Below, piece after piece: positions 24,327 through 33,297 of a stretch of DNA of 64,000 nucleotides. The notes below the pieces were generated by a model, which saw only the letters and a list, made by a program, of their open reading frames with translations, searched no databases and was not told the origin of the DNA. Within the stretch, counting starts at the first letter, position 1. Each line of letters opens with the position of its first letter. Source of the stretch: Lysobacter sp. (GTDB taxonomy: Bacteria > Pseudomonadota > Gammaproteobacteria > Xanthomonadales > Xanthomonadaceae); contig SSGH01000006.1 of NCBI GenBank assembly GCA_008015835.1, forward strand, positions 62,001 to 126,000, written 5' to 3'. Position numbers and translations under genes: made by a program.

Positions 24327-27300
24327 TCAGAACTTCTGGTTGTACTGCAGGTACCAGAAGCCGCCTTCCGGCAGATCGTAAGCGCCGTCGAACGAACCGG
24401 CGAACGAGTTGCGGGTGATCGGCGGATCCTTCGCGAAGATGTTGCGGGCGCCGGCGATGACCTTACCGTTCCACGGCGTCTTCCAACCGACCTGCAGGTC
24501 GTGGTAGATGCGCGAACCGATACGGTTCTCGTAACGCAGGAAGTTGCCGTTGGAGTCGTACACGTCGTGGTTGCAGATTTCGCCCGGCGTGATGCCGTAT
24601 TCGAAGTAGTAACCGCCGTCGCAGGACTCGTCGAGCGCGGAGTAGTAACGCATCGACCACGTGGCGTCGAAGTCGCCCTTCTGCCAGTTGGTGACGATGT
24701 TCGAACGCAGACGCCAGGTCGGCGCACCGTTGTACTCGCCGACCGTGCCGAAGAGGTCGTTCTTGGTCTGGTAGGTGTTATCCCACTGGAACGTGAACTT
24801 GCCCCAAGCGGTTTCCGGCATCGCGTAGGACACCGCGAAGTCGTAGCCTTCCACTTCGCCTTCGGCGAGGTTGAAGTTCGACTGACGCAGATCCAGGATG
24901 TTGCCGGTGGCGTCGCGAACGATCAACCGGCTGCAGAGCGGAGCGATGCGCGGATCGCCGTCGATGCGATAGCAGTCGTTGAGGATCGACTGCGCGCCGC
25001 GGAAGGCGATCACGTCTTCCAGCTCGATGTTGTAGTAGTCGAGCGTGAAGTTCAGGCCTTCCAACCAGCTCGGGCTGTAGACCACGCCGAAGCTCTTGGT
25101 GGTGCCGAACTCCGGCTTCAGCGCCGGGTTACCGCCGACCAGCGAACGGATCTGGGTGTTGGCTTGGACGACGCCGTCGCCAGCCACGGGAACGAGGTTC
25201 CCCGGGACGCCATCCGCGATGCAGCGGGCGCGATCGGTCGTCGGGTTCGCGAAGTTGGCCGTGTTGCACGGATCGATCGCCTGCGGGAAGCTTTCGCCAC
25301 CGCCCTGGTACAGATCGGTCACGCCCGGGGCGCGGAACGATTCCGAGTAGGTGCCGCGCAACAGCAGATCGTCGAACACCTGCCACTTGATGCCGATCTT
25401 GCTGGAGGTGTCGCCGCCGATATCGGCGGTCACGTCGTTGGCGCCGAAGCGACCCGACGAATCGTAATCCGAGCGACGCGAAGCCAGGTTAACTTCCAGC
25501 AGCTTGAAGCCCGGGATGTCGGCCAGGATCGGGATGTTCAACTCGGCGTAGTACTCGTCGACCTGGATGTTGCCGCTGGTCGGCTCGCTGAAATTGTCCG
25601 AGGAACCGCCGCCGGCGACCAACGCATCGGGCTGCGCCACGAAGTTGGTGCGACGGTGTTCCGCGCCCACGGCGAAGCCCAGCGGGCCGGCCGGCAACTC
25701 GACGATCTCGCCCGACAGATTGGCGAAGAAATCCTTCGTGTTGTTTTCCTGGAAGTTGTTCTGAGTGTAGCTGATGTAGTTGATCATCGCCTCGTATTCG
25801 GCGCGGCTGATCACACCAGCGCCCAACCCCAGATCCGGGCCGCCGAACACGTTGAACGGCACGCAGCCGGCGATCACGTTGCCCGGCGTACCGCAGTGCA
25901 GGCCGCTGGCGTCGCGGAACGACGGACCCACAGCGCGACGCAGATTGAACAGGTTGATGTAGTTCTCGCCGCGACTGGTCAGACGCGAATTGAGATACGA
26001 GTAACCCGCATCCCAATACATCGAACGGCCGGCGACGTCGAACGAACCGTCCAACCACGCGGTGACCGCGGTGTTGTCGTTGTCGTAGTACGGCTTACGA
26101 GGACCGACAGCGAGCGAACGGAAGTTGAAGCTCAGGATGTCTTCCGTCGTGTAAGGATTGAAAACGTTGTCGCGGGTCGGCGCGAACGCCCATTGCGGGC
26201 CGCTAGCGCCCGAACGGTTCATCGTCAGCGGCACTTCCGCTAACTGCTGATTGGAATCGCGCTTGACGTAGACCGCCTGCACATTGGCGTTGATGCTGTC
26301 GGTCAGGCGCAGGGTGCCCTGCCCGTAGACGTTGAAGCGTTCGATCGGCTGCACCAAGTAGTTGACCGGCGCGAAGTTGTAGCGATCCGAGCTACCCGAG
26401 CCATCGAAGGTGTAGCTGATGAAATTGCGGAAATCGGTCGTGGCCGTACCGGGACGCCCGGGGATCAGGGTCGTAGCGGCGCGCGTACGACCCGCGCCAG
26501 TGGCACCACCCGTTGCGTTCGGGCAGAAATTAAACCCTGTCGCCGGGTTCGTCGCGATCGGACGCACGCAGCGTACGAAGTTGCCGCCCGCGTTGCTGCC
26601 CGAACCGTACAGACCGCCGGATTCGATATCGCCGCCGCCGTAGACCGGCACGGACGAGATTTCGCGGTCGCCCTGATAGACCGGCTCGCCGTCGGTGTAG
26701 GAGATGTTGAACACCGCGTTCCAACGATCGCTATCGGAACCGATGGTGAAGTCGTAGGCCTGCTGGAAGCCGTCGCCCTTCGTGTAACCGCCGAAATAGG
26801 CGGTGGCTTCGGCGCCGTCGAAGTTGCTGCGGGTGATCACGTTGATCACGCCGGCGATGGCGTCGGAACCGTAGATCGCCGAGGCGCCGTCTTTCAGCAC
26901 TTCGATGCGTTCGACGACCGAAATCGGAATGGTGTTGAGGTCCACCGCGCCGCCGTCCGGGCTCACCCAACGGCGACCGTTGACGAGCACGAGGGTACGG
27001 GTCGCGCCGAGGCCGCGGAGCGAGATGTTCTGCGTGCCGTCGCTGCCGTTGGTGCTGGTGGTGATGTTACGCAGCGCGCCGCCGTCGCTGGCGGTGATGT
27101 TGAACAGCACGTCGCCGACCGAGGTCAGACCGGTTTGTTCGATCGCGGTGCGGTCGAGGGTGAGCACCGGAGCGGTGCCTTCGGTGTCGGCGGCGCGCGG
27201 AATGCGCGTACCGATGACGTTGACGCGGTCGAGCTCTTGCTCTTTGTCGTCGCCGTCTTGGGCGTATGCGGCGCCCGTGCCCACGAGGGCGGTGGTGCCC

Positions 27301-27353
27301 GCGGCGAGCGCGAAAGCGATCGCGTCGCGAAGCGTGTTGGTCTTCAAAGTCAT
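24327..27353 (-). CDS. TonB-dependent outer-membrane receptor, 1008 aa
   Basis: Outer-membrane transporter energised by TonB. A signal peptide (MTLKTNTLRDAIAFALAAGT to AYAQ) is followed by a TonB-box-like ELDRVNVIGTRIPR. The plug domain contains SLRGLGATRTLVLVNGRRWV and VVERIEVLKDGASAIYGSDA, then AGVINVITRSNFDGAE. A beta-barrel follows, with a receptor-typical NFTLDYYNIELEDVI, and the last residue is Phe, the BAM signal. Substrate unknown; this branch is often linked to peptides or sugars in Xanthomonads. A good GGAGAGAGAG Shine-Dalgarno precedes the ATG at 27353. No sigma/anti-sigma genes or partner transporter adjoin it. Confidence 0.93.
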   Translation of the reverse strand: MTLKTNTLRDAIAFALAAGTTALVGTGAAYAQDGDDKEQELDRVNVIGTRIPRAADTEGTAPVLTLDRTAIEQTGLTSVGDVLFNITASDGGALRNITTSTNGSDGTQNISLRGLGATRTLVLVNGRRWVSPDGGAVDLNTIPISVVERIEVLKDGASAIYGSDAIAGVINVITRSNFDGAEATAYFGGYTKGDGFQQAYDFTIGSDSDRWNAVFNISYTDGEPVYQGDREISSVPVYGGGDIESGGLYGSGSNAGGNFVRCVRPIATNPATGFNFCPNATGGATGAGRTRAATTLIPGRPGTATTDFRNFISYTFDGSGSSDRYNFAPVNYLVQPIERFNVYGQGTLRLTDSINANVQAVYVKRDSNQQLAEVPLTMNRSGASGPQWAFAPTRDNVFNPYTTEDILSFNFRSLAVGPRKPYYDNDNTAVTAWLDGSFDVAGRSMYWDAGYSYLNSRLTSRGENYINLFNLRRAVGPSFRDASGLHCGTPGNVIAGCVPFNVFGGPDLGLGAGVISRAEYEAMINYISYTQNNFQENNTKDFFANLSGEIVELPAGPLGFAVGAEHRRTNFVAQPDALVAGGGSSDNFSEPTSGNIQVDEYYAELNIPILADIPGFKLLEVNLASRRSDYDSSGRFGANDVTADIGGDTSSKIGIKWQVFDDLLLRGTYSESFRAPGVTDLYQGGGESFPQAIDPCNTANFANPTTDRARCIADGVPGNLVPVAGDGVVQANTQIRSLVGGNPALKPEFGTTKSFGVVYSPSWLEGLNFTLDYYNIELEDVIAFRGAQSILNDCYRIDGDPRIAPLCSRLIVRDATGNILDLRQSNFNLAEGEVEGYDFAVSYAMPETAWGKFTFQWDNTYQTKNDLFGTVGEYNGAPTWRLRSNIVTNWQKGDFDATWSMRYYSALDESCDGGYYFEYGITPGEICNHDVYDSNGNFLRYENRIGSRIYHDLQVGWKTPWNGKVIAGARNIFAKDPPITRNSFAGSFDGAYDLPEGGFWYLQYNQKF

Positions 27354-27441
27354 CTCTCTCTCCAAGCGAGTCTTGGGGTTTCCCATGGGAAGCCGCCCCA
27401 AAGCGTCAAGAAAGACGCCAATACGGGACAGGCCGGGGCCG

Positions 27442-27447
27442 ATAGTA
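27442..27447 (-). promoter_or_regulatory. Candidate -10 of the TonB receptor gene
   Basis: TACTAT on the minus strand, 89 nt before the ATG; an AT-rich stretch (TTTAATTTTT) occupies the -35 region. Weak evidence. Confidence 0.35.
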
Positions 27448-27544
27448 GCCCCACTCGGAGAAAAATTAAAGTGTCGTTAACAACCGGGCTGACGGTCGGC
27501 CGGCCGACGAACGGCGCCCTGCGCGGGCCGCCGAAAAGACGCGA

Positions 27545-28393
27545 TCAGAGGTCCTGCTCGTAGCGGACGTACGGGACAGCGCCCTCTTCCTCGCCCTGGC
27601 TGGTGCGGGGCGAGAAGGGGTTTTTGCCGTGGGTCACCAGATTGTCGGCGCCGACGGTCAACTGGCCGCTCCAGGGGGTGCGCCAGCTCAAGCCGAGGCT
27701 GAGGCCTTCCCATTTGTCGGGACCGGGGGTGTCGACGACTTCGCCGATGATGTTCACGCCGAAAGCGCCGATGCCACCGCCCAAGTTCAACTGGCGGCTG
27801 GTCCAGCGGTCGCTGAAGCCCGGAATTTCGGTCGGGTTCTGGAGCCGGGCCTTGGCGACGGTGCCGGCGATCGACACATACCCTTGGCGCGGTAGGTCTT
27901 TCTGGCTGAAGACCGTGATTTCGTTGATGTCGACTTTGCCGTTGCCCGCGCCCGGCGCCAGCCATTGCGGCATCTGCGTGCGGGTTTGCGCGGCGCCGAC
28001 GCCGACTTTGGTGCCGTTGCGGCCGAACATCGCGGCCGCGGCATTGCGGCGAGACGGGTCCGACGGGACGGAGGCGAGCACGCAGTTTTCGACTAAGTTA
28101 TCCAGCGCGCGGCTTAGGCCTTTTTTGCGATCGCAGAACATGCCCAGCGAGTCGCCGGCGCCCAGGCCGAAGGTGTGATCGAGGTGGCGCATGCCGAAGC
28201 GAGCGAGGGTGCGGGATTTGGCGACATCGGTCGGTTCCAACACCAGCACCGCTTCGAGCTGGCCGCTGTCGCGGTTCCAGACGGGGAGTTCGACGCGTTC
28301 CCGTGCGGCGGGCTTCGACTGCGCGTGCGCGCCGGCCGCGACGCCGAAGGCGAGCAGCAGAGCGATCGACAGTGGACGGAAATGCCTGCGCAT
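27545..28393 (-). CDS. Exported protein with TonB-receptor-like C-terminus, 282 aa
   Basis: Signal peptide MRRHFRPLSIALLLAFGVAA ending at AHAQ. The middle part is not recognised. It includes ALDNLVENCVLASVPSDPSR and a VDINEITVFSQKDLPRQGYV segment. The last 55 residues, WEGLSLGLSWRTPWSGQLTV then GADNLVTHGKNPF, parallel the last barrel strands of the neighbouring TonB receptor (VGWKTPWNGKVIAGARNIFA). It is too short for a receptor barrel and ends in YEQDL rather than a terminal Phe. It lies 191 nt upstream of the receptor on the same strand. Possibly a truncated or accessory outer-membrane partner. A GACCGCC/GGCGGTC hairpin lies just upstream of the ATG at 28393. Confidence 0.65.
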   Translation of the reverse strand: MRRHFRPLSIALLLAFGVAAGAHAQSKPAARERVELPVWNRDSGQLEAVLVLEPTDVAKSRTLARFGMRHLDHTFGLGAGDSLGMFCDRKKGLSRALDNLVENCVLASVPSDPSRRNAAAAMFGRNGTKVGVGAAQTRTQMPQWLAPGAGNGKVDINEITVFSQKDLPRQGYVSIAGTVAKARLQNPTEIPGFSDRWTSRQLNLGGGIGAFGVNIIGEVVDTPGPDKWEGLSLGLSWRTPWSGQLTVGADNLVTHGKNPFSPRTSQGEEEGAVPYVRYEQDL

Positions 28394-28591
28394 GGTGTGC
28401 GTCTGACCGCCGGACGGCGGTCGAGTTCCCTCTTTCCCTCGGATGGACAAGCTAGCAGATTTATGACTCTTTAACAATCCCGAACTCCCGACGGCGGCAC
28501 GTTCGAGGCGTGACGATGGTCGACGTCCGGCATTCTCTCAGACGGTTTTCGCAGCGTTCGAGACCGCCCCGACGACCGTACAGCCGTTTCA

Positions 28592-29509
28592 TTGCAGGCG
28601 TTCGGGCGCCTCCAGCCGGGTCTGCGCCGGGGCGAACAGCCCGGCGATCTCGGCGAGGTCGTAGAGATAGGTCTCCCCGCAGAACTCGCAGCGGATCGAG
28701 GCGGTCCCCGCGTTTTCGGTCGCGGCCGCGCGGGCCTCCTCTTCGCCCAACGAGACCAGCATGCCGTTCACCCGCTCGCGCGAGCAGGAGCAGGCGAAGC
28801 GCAGCGGCTTTTGGTCGAGCACGTGCACGCCGTCCTCGTGGAACAGGCGGTGCAGCAGGTCCTCGGCGGGCACCCGCAGCAATTCGGCCTCGCCCAAGGT
28901 GTCGAACAACGCACCGATGCGATCCCAGCCATCGGCGTCGCCCTCGTCGCCGGGCAGTTTCTGCAGCAGCAGGCCGCGGGCGCGGGTGTCGTCGCAGGCC
29001 AGCAGCAGCCGGGTCGGCAATTGCTCGGACTGGCCGAAATACGCTTCGAACGCGTGCGACAAAGAATCGGTGTCGAGCGCGACCAGCCCCTGGTAATGCG
29101 AAGGTTCCTGGCCGCGGAGCCCCGGGTTTTCGACGGTGATCGCCAGCAGCGCGCCGGCGCCGAGCGCATGCAGGTCCGGGCTTAAGTTTTCGGCGCCTTC
29201 GGCCAAGGTCGCGATGCCGCGCAGCGTGCCGGCGCGCGTGCATTCGGCGAACAAGGTGCGCACCGCGCCTTCGCCGCGCACTTGCACCGACAGCCGGCCC
29301 TCGACTTTCAAATGCCCGGCGAACAGCGCCGCCGCCGCCGCGGCTTGGCCCAGCCAATCGGCGACCGTCGGCGGGTACTCGGCGCGACCGCGGATCTGGC
29401 GCCAGGTGTCGTCGAGCGCGACGTGGACGCCGCGGACGCCCGCTTGTTCGAGCAGACATCGGAGAAGGCGGTCTTGGCCGGGGACGGCGGCGGCGGAATG
29501 TTCGGTCAT
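28592..29509 (-). CDS. hslO: Hsp33 redox-regulated chaperone
   Basis: Holdase chaperone activated by oxidation. The C-terminal zinc centre is present as CSCS and CEFC (C-x-C, about 30 residues, C-x2-C). Upstream family stretches include [40 protein letters not shown] and [23 protein letters not shown] at 29509 ([12 protein letters not shown]). 305 residues, slightly longer than E. coli Hsp33 owing to N- and C-terminal extensions. It is transcribed divergently from mtgA, with a 90-nt gap. Confidence 0.94.
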
Positions 29510-29599
29510 GGCGGAGGCGGGTCCTGCGGGGCGGGCGTCGCCGCCATCGCGCATAATGTCGCGAACGCGCGGGGAGACGATGGTTTGAGAAGCCGAAAG

Positions 29600-30391
29600 A
29601 TGGGGCGATCGGTGACGGATTCAACGCACGATGCGGCCGATGCCGAAGACGGGGAGACGCCGCAGGCCGTCGAGACCGCCCGACCGCGCCGTCGGCGTTG
29701 GCTACGCTGGATGCTGTGGGCGCCGGTGTTGGCCCTGATCGCCAGCGTGCTGCAAGTAGCGATCCTGCGCTTCGTCGACCCGCCGCTCAGCGCCTTCATG
29801 ATCGCCCGCCAGCTCGAAGCCTGGGGCGAGGGCGACCGCGATTTCCGCATCGCCTACGACTGGCGCGACGCCGACGAGATTTCGCAGAACCTGCCGCTGG
29901 CCCTGGTCGCGGCCGAGGATCAACGCTTCCCCGAGCACGAGGGCTTCGATTTCGAGGCGATCGAAAAGGCGCGGAAGAACAACGCAAAGGGCCGCAAAAT
30001 CCGCGGCGCCAGCACGATCAGCCAACAACTCGCGAAAAACCTGTTTTTGTGGCGCGGTACCGGCTGGACCCGCTGGATGCGCAAAGGGCTGGAGGTTTGG
30101 TACACGGTGTTGATCGAGACGCTGTGGCCGAAGGAGCGCATTCTGGAGGTCTACGCCAACGTCATCGAGTACGGCGACGGTGTGTACGGCGCGCAGGCCG
30201 CCGCGCGGACCTACTTCCGCAAGGACGCCGCGAAGCTCACCGCCGCCGAAAGCGCGCGGATGGCCGCTGTCCTGCCGAACCCGCGCAAGTACAGCGTGGC
30301 GAAACCCGGACCTTACGTGCAGCGCCGGGCGCGCGCGATCGAACGGCAGATGCGTTACCTCGGCGGCCCGGCGTATCTCAAGGAACTCTGA
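29600..30391 (+). CDS. mtgA: Monofunctional biosynthetic peptidoglycan transglycosylase
   Basis: Polymerises lipid II into glycan strands at the inner membrane. A membrane anchor ([20 protein letters not shown], residues 35-54) is followed by the GT51 domain: catalytic E106 in [17 protein letters not shown], then [40 protein letters not shown] and [14 protein letters not shown]. The 263-residue length is usual. ATG at 29600 (MGRSVTDS) is preferred; GTG at 29612 is an alternative. Confidence 0.95.
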   Translation: MGRSVTDSTHDAADAEDGETPQAVETARPRRRRWLRWMLWAPVLALIASVLQVAILRFVDPPLSAFMIARQLEAWGEGDRDFRIAYDWRDADEISQNLPLALVAAEDQRFPEHEGFDFEAIEKARKNNAKGRKIRGASTISQQLAKNLFLWRGTGWTRWMRKGLEVWYTVLIETLWPKERILEVYANVIEYGDGVYGAQAAARTYFRKDAAKLTAAESARMAAVLPNPRKYSVAKPGPYVQRRARAIERQMRYLGGPAYLKEL

Positions 30392-30400
30392 GCGATCGCC

Positions 30401-30496
30401 CTGTGGGAGCGGCGTCAGCCGCGACCGCACTCGTCACGAGAAAGGGATCGCCCAGGTCTTGGCTGGGCAAAGTCGCGGCTGACGCCGCTCCCACAG
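30401..30496. repeat. Inverted repeat, 25-bp perfect arms with inner hairpin
   Basis: CTGTGGGAGCGGCGTCAGCC followed by GCGAC (30401-30425) is exactly inverted at 30472-30496. Inside, GCCCAG/CTGGGC (30450-30468) forms a second hairpin. It follows mtgA by 9 nt and may act as terminator or mRNA stabiliser. It is of a type widespread between genes in Xanthomonads and Pseudomonads. Confidence 0.9.
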
Positions 30497-30546
30497 GGGC
30501 AAGCCAGCGCGGCCGTCTCGCCGCCGCGAGACATTACTATGTGGCG

Positions 30547-31608
30547 ATGACCCAAGACCGCTCCGCCCGCGACCGCCTGACCGTCGTCGTCGCCGCCTAC
30601 AACGAAGCCGAGGCCCTGCCCCTGCTGCATCCGCGGATCGCGGCGGTGCTGGACGGCTTGGCGGCCGACGCGGGCATCGACGGCAGAGTGCTGTACGTCG
30701 ACGACGGCAGCCGGGACGGCACCTGGACGGCGATCGCCGCGATCGCGAACGCCGACCGACGGGTGTCGGCGCTGCGCCTGAGCCGCAACTTCGGCAAGGA
30801 GGCGGCGCTCACCGCCGGTTTGGATCACGTCGAACACGGTGCCGCCGTGGTGGTGCTGGACGCCGACGGCCAAGACCCGCCGGAGTTGATCCCGCAGTTC
30901 GTCGCGAAATGGCGCGAGGGCTACGACGACGTGTACGGCACCCGCACCGCCCGCGACGGCGAGTCCTGGCTCAAACGGGCCACCGCGCATCTGTTCTATC
31001 GCACGATGCAGCGGCTCTCGAAAACGCCGATCCCGGCCGACACCGGCGATTTCCGCCTGCTCTCGCCGCGCGCCCTCGCCGCCCTGCGCCAATTGCGCGA
31101 ACGCCATCGCTTCATGAAGGGCCTGTTCGGCTGGGTCGGCTTCGAGCGCGTTTCGGTGCCTTATCACCGGCAAGCGCGGGTCGCCGGGCGCACCAAATTC
31201 AGTTTTTGGAAGCTGTGGAATTTCGCCCTGGAGGGCGTGACCAGCTTTTCCACCGCGCCGCTGCGGCTGGCGACGTATCTGGGCGTCGCCACCGCCCTGC
31301 TCGCCTTCGTCTACGCCGCCTGGATCGTGATCAAGGCGATGCTGTGGGGCGACCCGGTCGCCGGGTGGCCCTCGATGATGACCGTGATCCTGCTGCTGGG
31401 CGGCGTGCAATTGATGGCGCTGGGCGTGATCGGCGAATACCTGGGCCGGCTGTACGAGGAATCCAAACAGCGCCCGCTGTATCTGGTCGATCGTTGGCAA
31501 CCGGGAGTATCCTCCGGAGACATCGTTTCCGACGGAGGCCCGCGTCATGCGCACGGTACGTCAACTGCTCGAAGCGAAGTCCACATCGATCCGTACCATC
31601 CCTCCTGA
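30547..31608 (+). CDS. Family 2 glycosyltransferase with two C-terminal helices
   Basis: GtrB/DPM1-like enzyme, probably moving a sugar from a nucleotide to a polyprenyl phosphate at the inner membrane. The GT-A core has VVVAAYNEAEALPLLHPRI, VLYVDDGSRDGTW, LRLSRNFGKEAALTAGLDH and VVVLDADGQDPPELIPQF; the acceptor region has ADTGDFRLLSPRALAAL. Two helices follow (ATYLGVATALLAFVYAAWIV; MMTVILLLGGVQLMALGVIG) and EYLGRLYEESKQRPLYLVD ends the family homology. About 30 further residues overlap the next gene by 62 nt in another frame. ATG at 30547. Confidence 0.88.
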   Translation: MTQDRSARDRLTVVVAAYNEAEALPLLHPRIAAVLDGLAADAGIDGRVLYVDDGSRDGTWTAIAAIANADRRVSALRLSRNFGKEAALTAGLDHVEHGAAVVVLDADGQDPPELIPQFVAKWREGYDDVYGTRTARDGESWLKRATAHLFYRTMQRLSKTPIPADTGDFRLLSPRALAALRQLRERHRFMKGLFGWVGFERVSVPYHRQARVAGRTKFSFWKLWNFALEGVTSFSTAPLRLATYLGVATALLAFVYAAWIVIKAMLWGDPVAGWPSMMTVILLLGGVQLMALGVIGEYLGRLYEESKQRPLYLVDRWQPGVSSGDIVSDGGPRHAHGTSTARSEVHIDPYHPS

Positions 31609-31975
31609 CGCGCCCGTACTGGACGCGTTGCGCACGATGGCCGAACACGGCATCGGCGCGGTGCTGGTGATGGACGGCCCGGCGCTGGTCGGCATCCTCT
31701 CCGAACGCGATTACGCCCGCAAAGTCGTGCTGCACGGCCGCACTTCGGCCGACACCCCCGTGCGCGACATCATGAGCGCCGACGTGGTGACCACCGCACC
31801 GAACGACAGCGTCGACCGCTGCATGCAACTGATGACCGACCGCCGCATCCGGCATCTGCCGGTCCTCGAGAACGGCGACGTCGTCGGCGTGATTTCGATC
31901 GGCGATTTGGTGAAGGCGGTGATCGAGGATCAGCAGCAGGAGTTGGATCAGTTGCAGAGGTATATTGCGAGTTAA
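31547..31975 (+). CDS. Two-CBS-domain protein
   Basis: 142 residues forming one Bateman pair. CBS1 spans about residues 13-60 (GIGAVLVMDGPALVGILSER) and CBS2 about 75-130 (VRDIMSADVVTTAP; RRIRHLPVLENGDVVGVISI, GDLVKAV). Such stand-alone proteins bind adenine nucleotides and regulate partners; partner unknown. It starts within the glycosyltransferase gene, so the two are translationally coupled or co-transcribed. The last 15 residues (EDQQQELDQLQRYIAS) could form a short coiled coil. Confidence 0.9.
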   Translation: MRTVRQLLEAKSTSIRTIPPDAPVLDALRTMAEHGIGAVLVMDGPALVGILSERDYARKVVLHGRTSADTPVRDIMSADVVTTAPNDSVDRCMQLMTDRRIRHLPVLENGDVVGVISIGDLVKAVIEDQQQELDQLQRYIAS

Positions 31976-31981
31976 ACAGCA

Positions 31982-32947
31982 ATGACACTTCTCGTAGCAC
32001 TCGCAAATTCTAGACAAGCAGTCCTCGTGGCAGATCGGCGCATAACAAGCGCAGGGAAAGTTGTCGACGACGAGTTCAATAAGCTTTGCGTATTTTGTTG
32101 CGACGATGCTCGGGGCGCTTTTGCATTTACAGGAATCGCTACGGCTGGTAACTTTTCAACATCAGAATGGTTATGGCAGACGTTAAATGCGGCAGGCGCC
32201 GATCATGAAGAGTTGATCGCGGTACTCGCCTTCTTGACGGAGCGCGCTGACCGTGACATCAACACTTTACCTGTCGCAGATCGCCGGCTAAGTGTTCTCT
32301 TCTGCGGATACTTGTACCATGCCGAGCTTCCCGAGCCTGCCTGCTATTTGATGAGCAATTTCGAGTTCGAGGCGGCAGGCACAGGAAAGTTCCAAGTATC
32401 GCGACTTGATCACGGCACTGGACAATTCGTCCACGCCGCAGGCACGAGTACGGGATTTGAGCGCCGGCATCGAGAGCGATTAGAGGCATTGCTTTCAAAG
32501 CCACTTAGCGCTCCAGCCTTGGTGCGGGCGTCGGTGCTGAAACTACAGGAGTCTGCCGGGAATCCTGATGGCTTCGGCGTGATCGGCTCTCAATGTAGCA
32601 GCGCTGCCTTACTCGCTGAACGAGACACTACTATCACTACAACGTACCACTCGAACTTCGAGAGTTTGGTTGCATATGGCCCTCATGTTGTGATTAACCG
32701 AGGCCTTATCGTATGCAGCTCTGAAATATTTTCATGCACCGCACTGGCTGGGCCAGAGATACGTAAGACTGACCCTTGTTGGTGTGAATCCGGCATGACA
32801 TTCGGCGAATGTCATCTACAGAAATTTGGGTCTTACTATGTTAGGTTTGGGACTCTCCGCACACCCATGTATGCGGTTGCGGGCATGGAGTTTGACCCTC
32901 CTAGACGTTCAGGTCGGATTTTCTGGGTTGCAAGCGGATATCAATAA
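31982..32947 (+). CDS. Proteasome-like Ntn-hydrolase fold with C-terminal SEC-C motif
   Basis: 321 residues, no close family recognised. The N-terminus reads like a proteasome or HslV beta subunit: MTLLVALANSRQAVLVADRR. With Thr2 as residue 1 after Met removal, Asp falls at 17 (VADRR) and Lys at 33 (EFNKLCVF), the exact catalytic spacing of proteasomal subunits; FTGIATAG then resembles the family's Gly47 region. A SEC-C zinc motif follows near the end: P265-C266-x-C268 and C277-H278 in DPCWCESGMTFGECH. The gene is distinctly less GC-rich than its neighbours and uses rarer codons, suggesting transfer. No strong Shine-Dalgarno; it begins 6 nt after the CBS gene. Peptidase activity is inferred. 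Confidence 0.62.
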   Translation: MTLLVALANSRQAVLVADRRITSAGKVVDDEFNKLCVFCCDDARGAFAFTGIATAGNFSTSEWLWQTLNAAGADHEELIAVLAFLTERADRDINTLPVADRRLSVLFCGYLYHAELPEPACYLMSNFEFEAAGTGKFQVSRLDHGTGQFVHAAGTSTGFERRHRERLEALLSKPLSAPALVRASVLKLQESAGNPDGFGVIGSQCSSAALLAERDTTITTTYHSNFESLVAYGPHVVINRGLIVCSSEIFSCTALAGPEIRKTDPCWCESGMTFGECHLQKFGSYYVRFGTLRTPMYAVAGMEFDPPRRSGRIFWVASGYQ

Positions 32948-33297
32948 AGCCGCTAAGGATCCAACGTCGGAAACGTCATCGGCGATTCCGCCCTACAATC
33001 ACGCGGGGTTCGCTGCATTCAGCGTCATAACCCGGGTAAGGCCGCAGGCCGCACCCGGGGCTGCTCCAAACACCCAAACGCACGCATACGAATGACCCGC
33101 ACAATCAATCGTAAGATGGCTGTGAACGCAGCGAACCCCACCGCCGCACGATAAACATTCCGGCGACCGGCAATCCCGGGTGCGGCCTGTGGCCTTACCC
33201 AGGCGACGAATCCGTTCAACCGAGAAATCGCAGCGACCCGAATGTTCGAATGGTGAGGTTCGCTGCGCTCACCGCCAACCTACTGGAGTCAACGCAT
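32948..33297. repeat. Mosaic of repeat fragments, no gene seen
   Basis: This spacer holds GGGGTTCGCTGC (33005-33016), its inverted copy GCAGCGAACCCC (33128-33139) and a third, GGTTCGCTGCGCTCACC (33257-33273). Also CCCGGGTAAGGCCGCAGGCC with GCACCCGGG (33031-33059) and an inverted, two-mismatch copy at 33175-33203. It separates the AT-richer gene from GC-rich chromosome and may mark the junction of an insertion. Confidence 0.75.

Noticed and set aside
33005-33273. CRISPR-like array or att site
   Set aside because: Repeats are inverted and of unequal spacing, without uniform spacers or a nearby integrase, so neither is supported.
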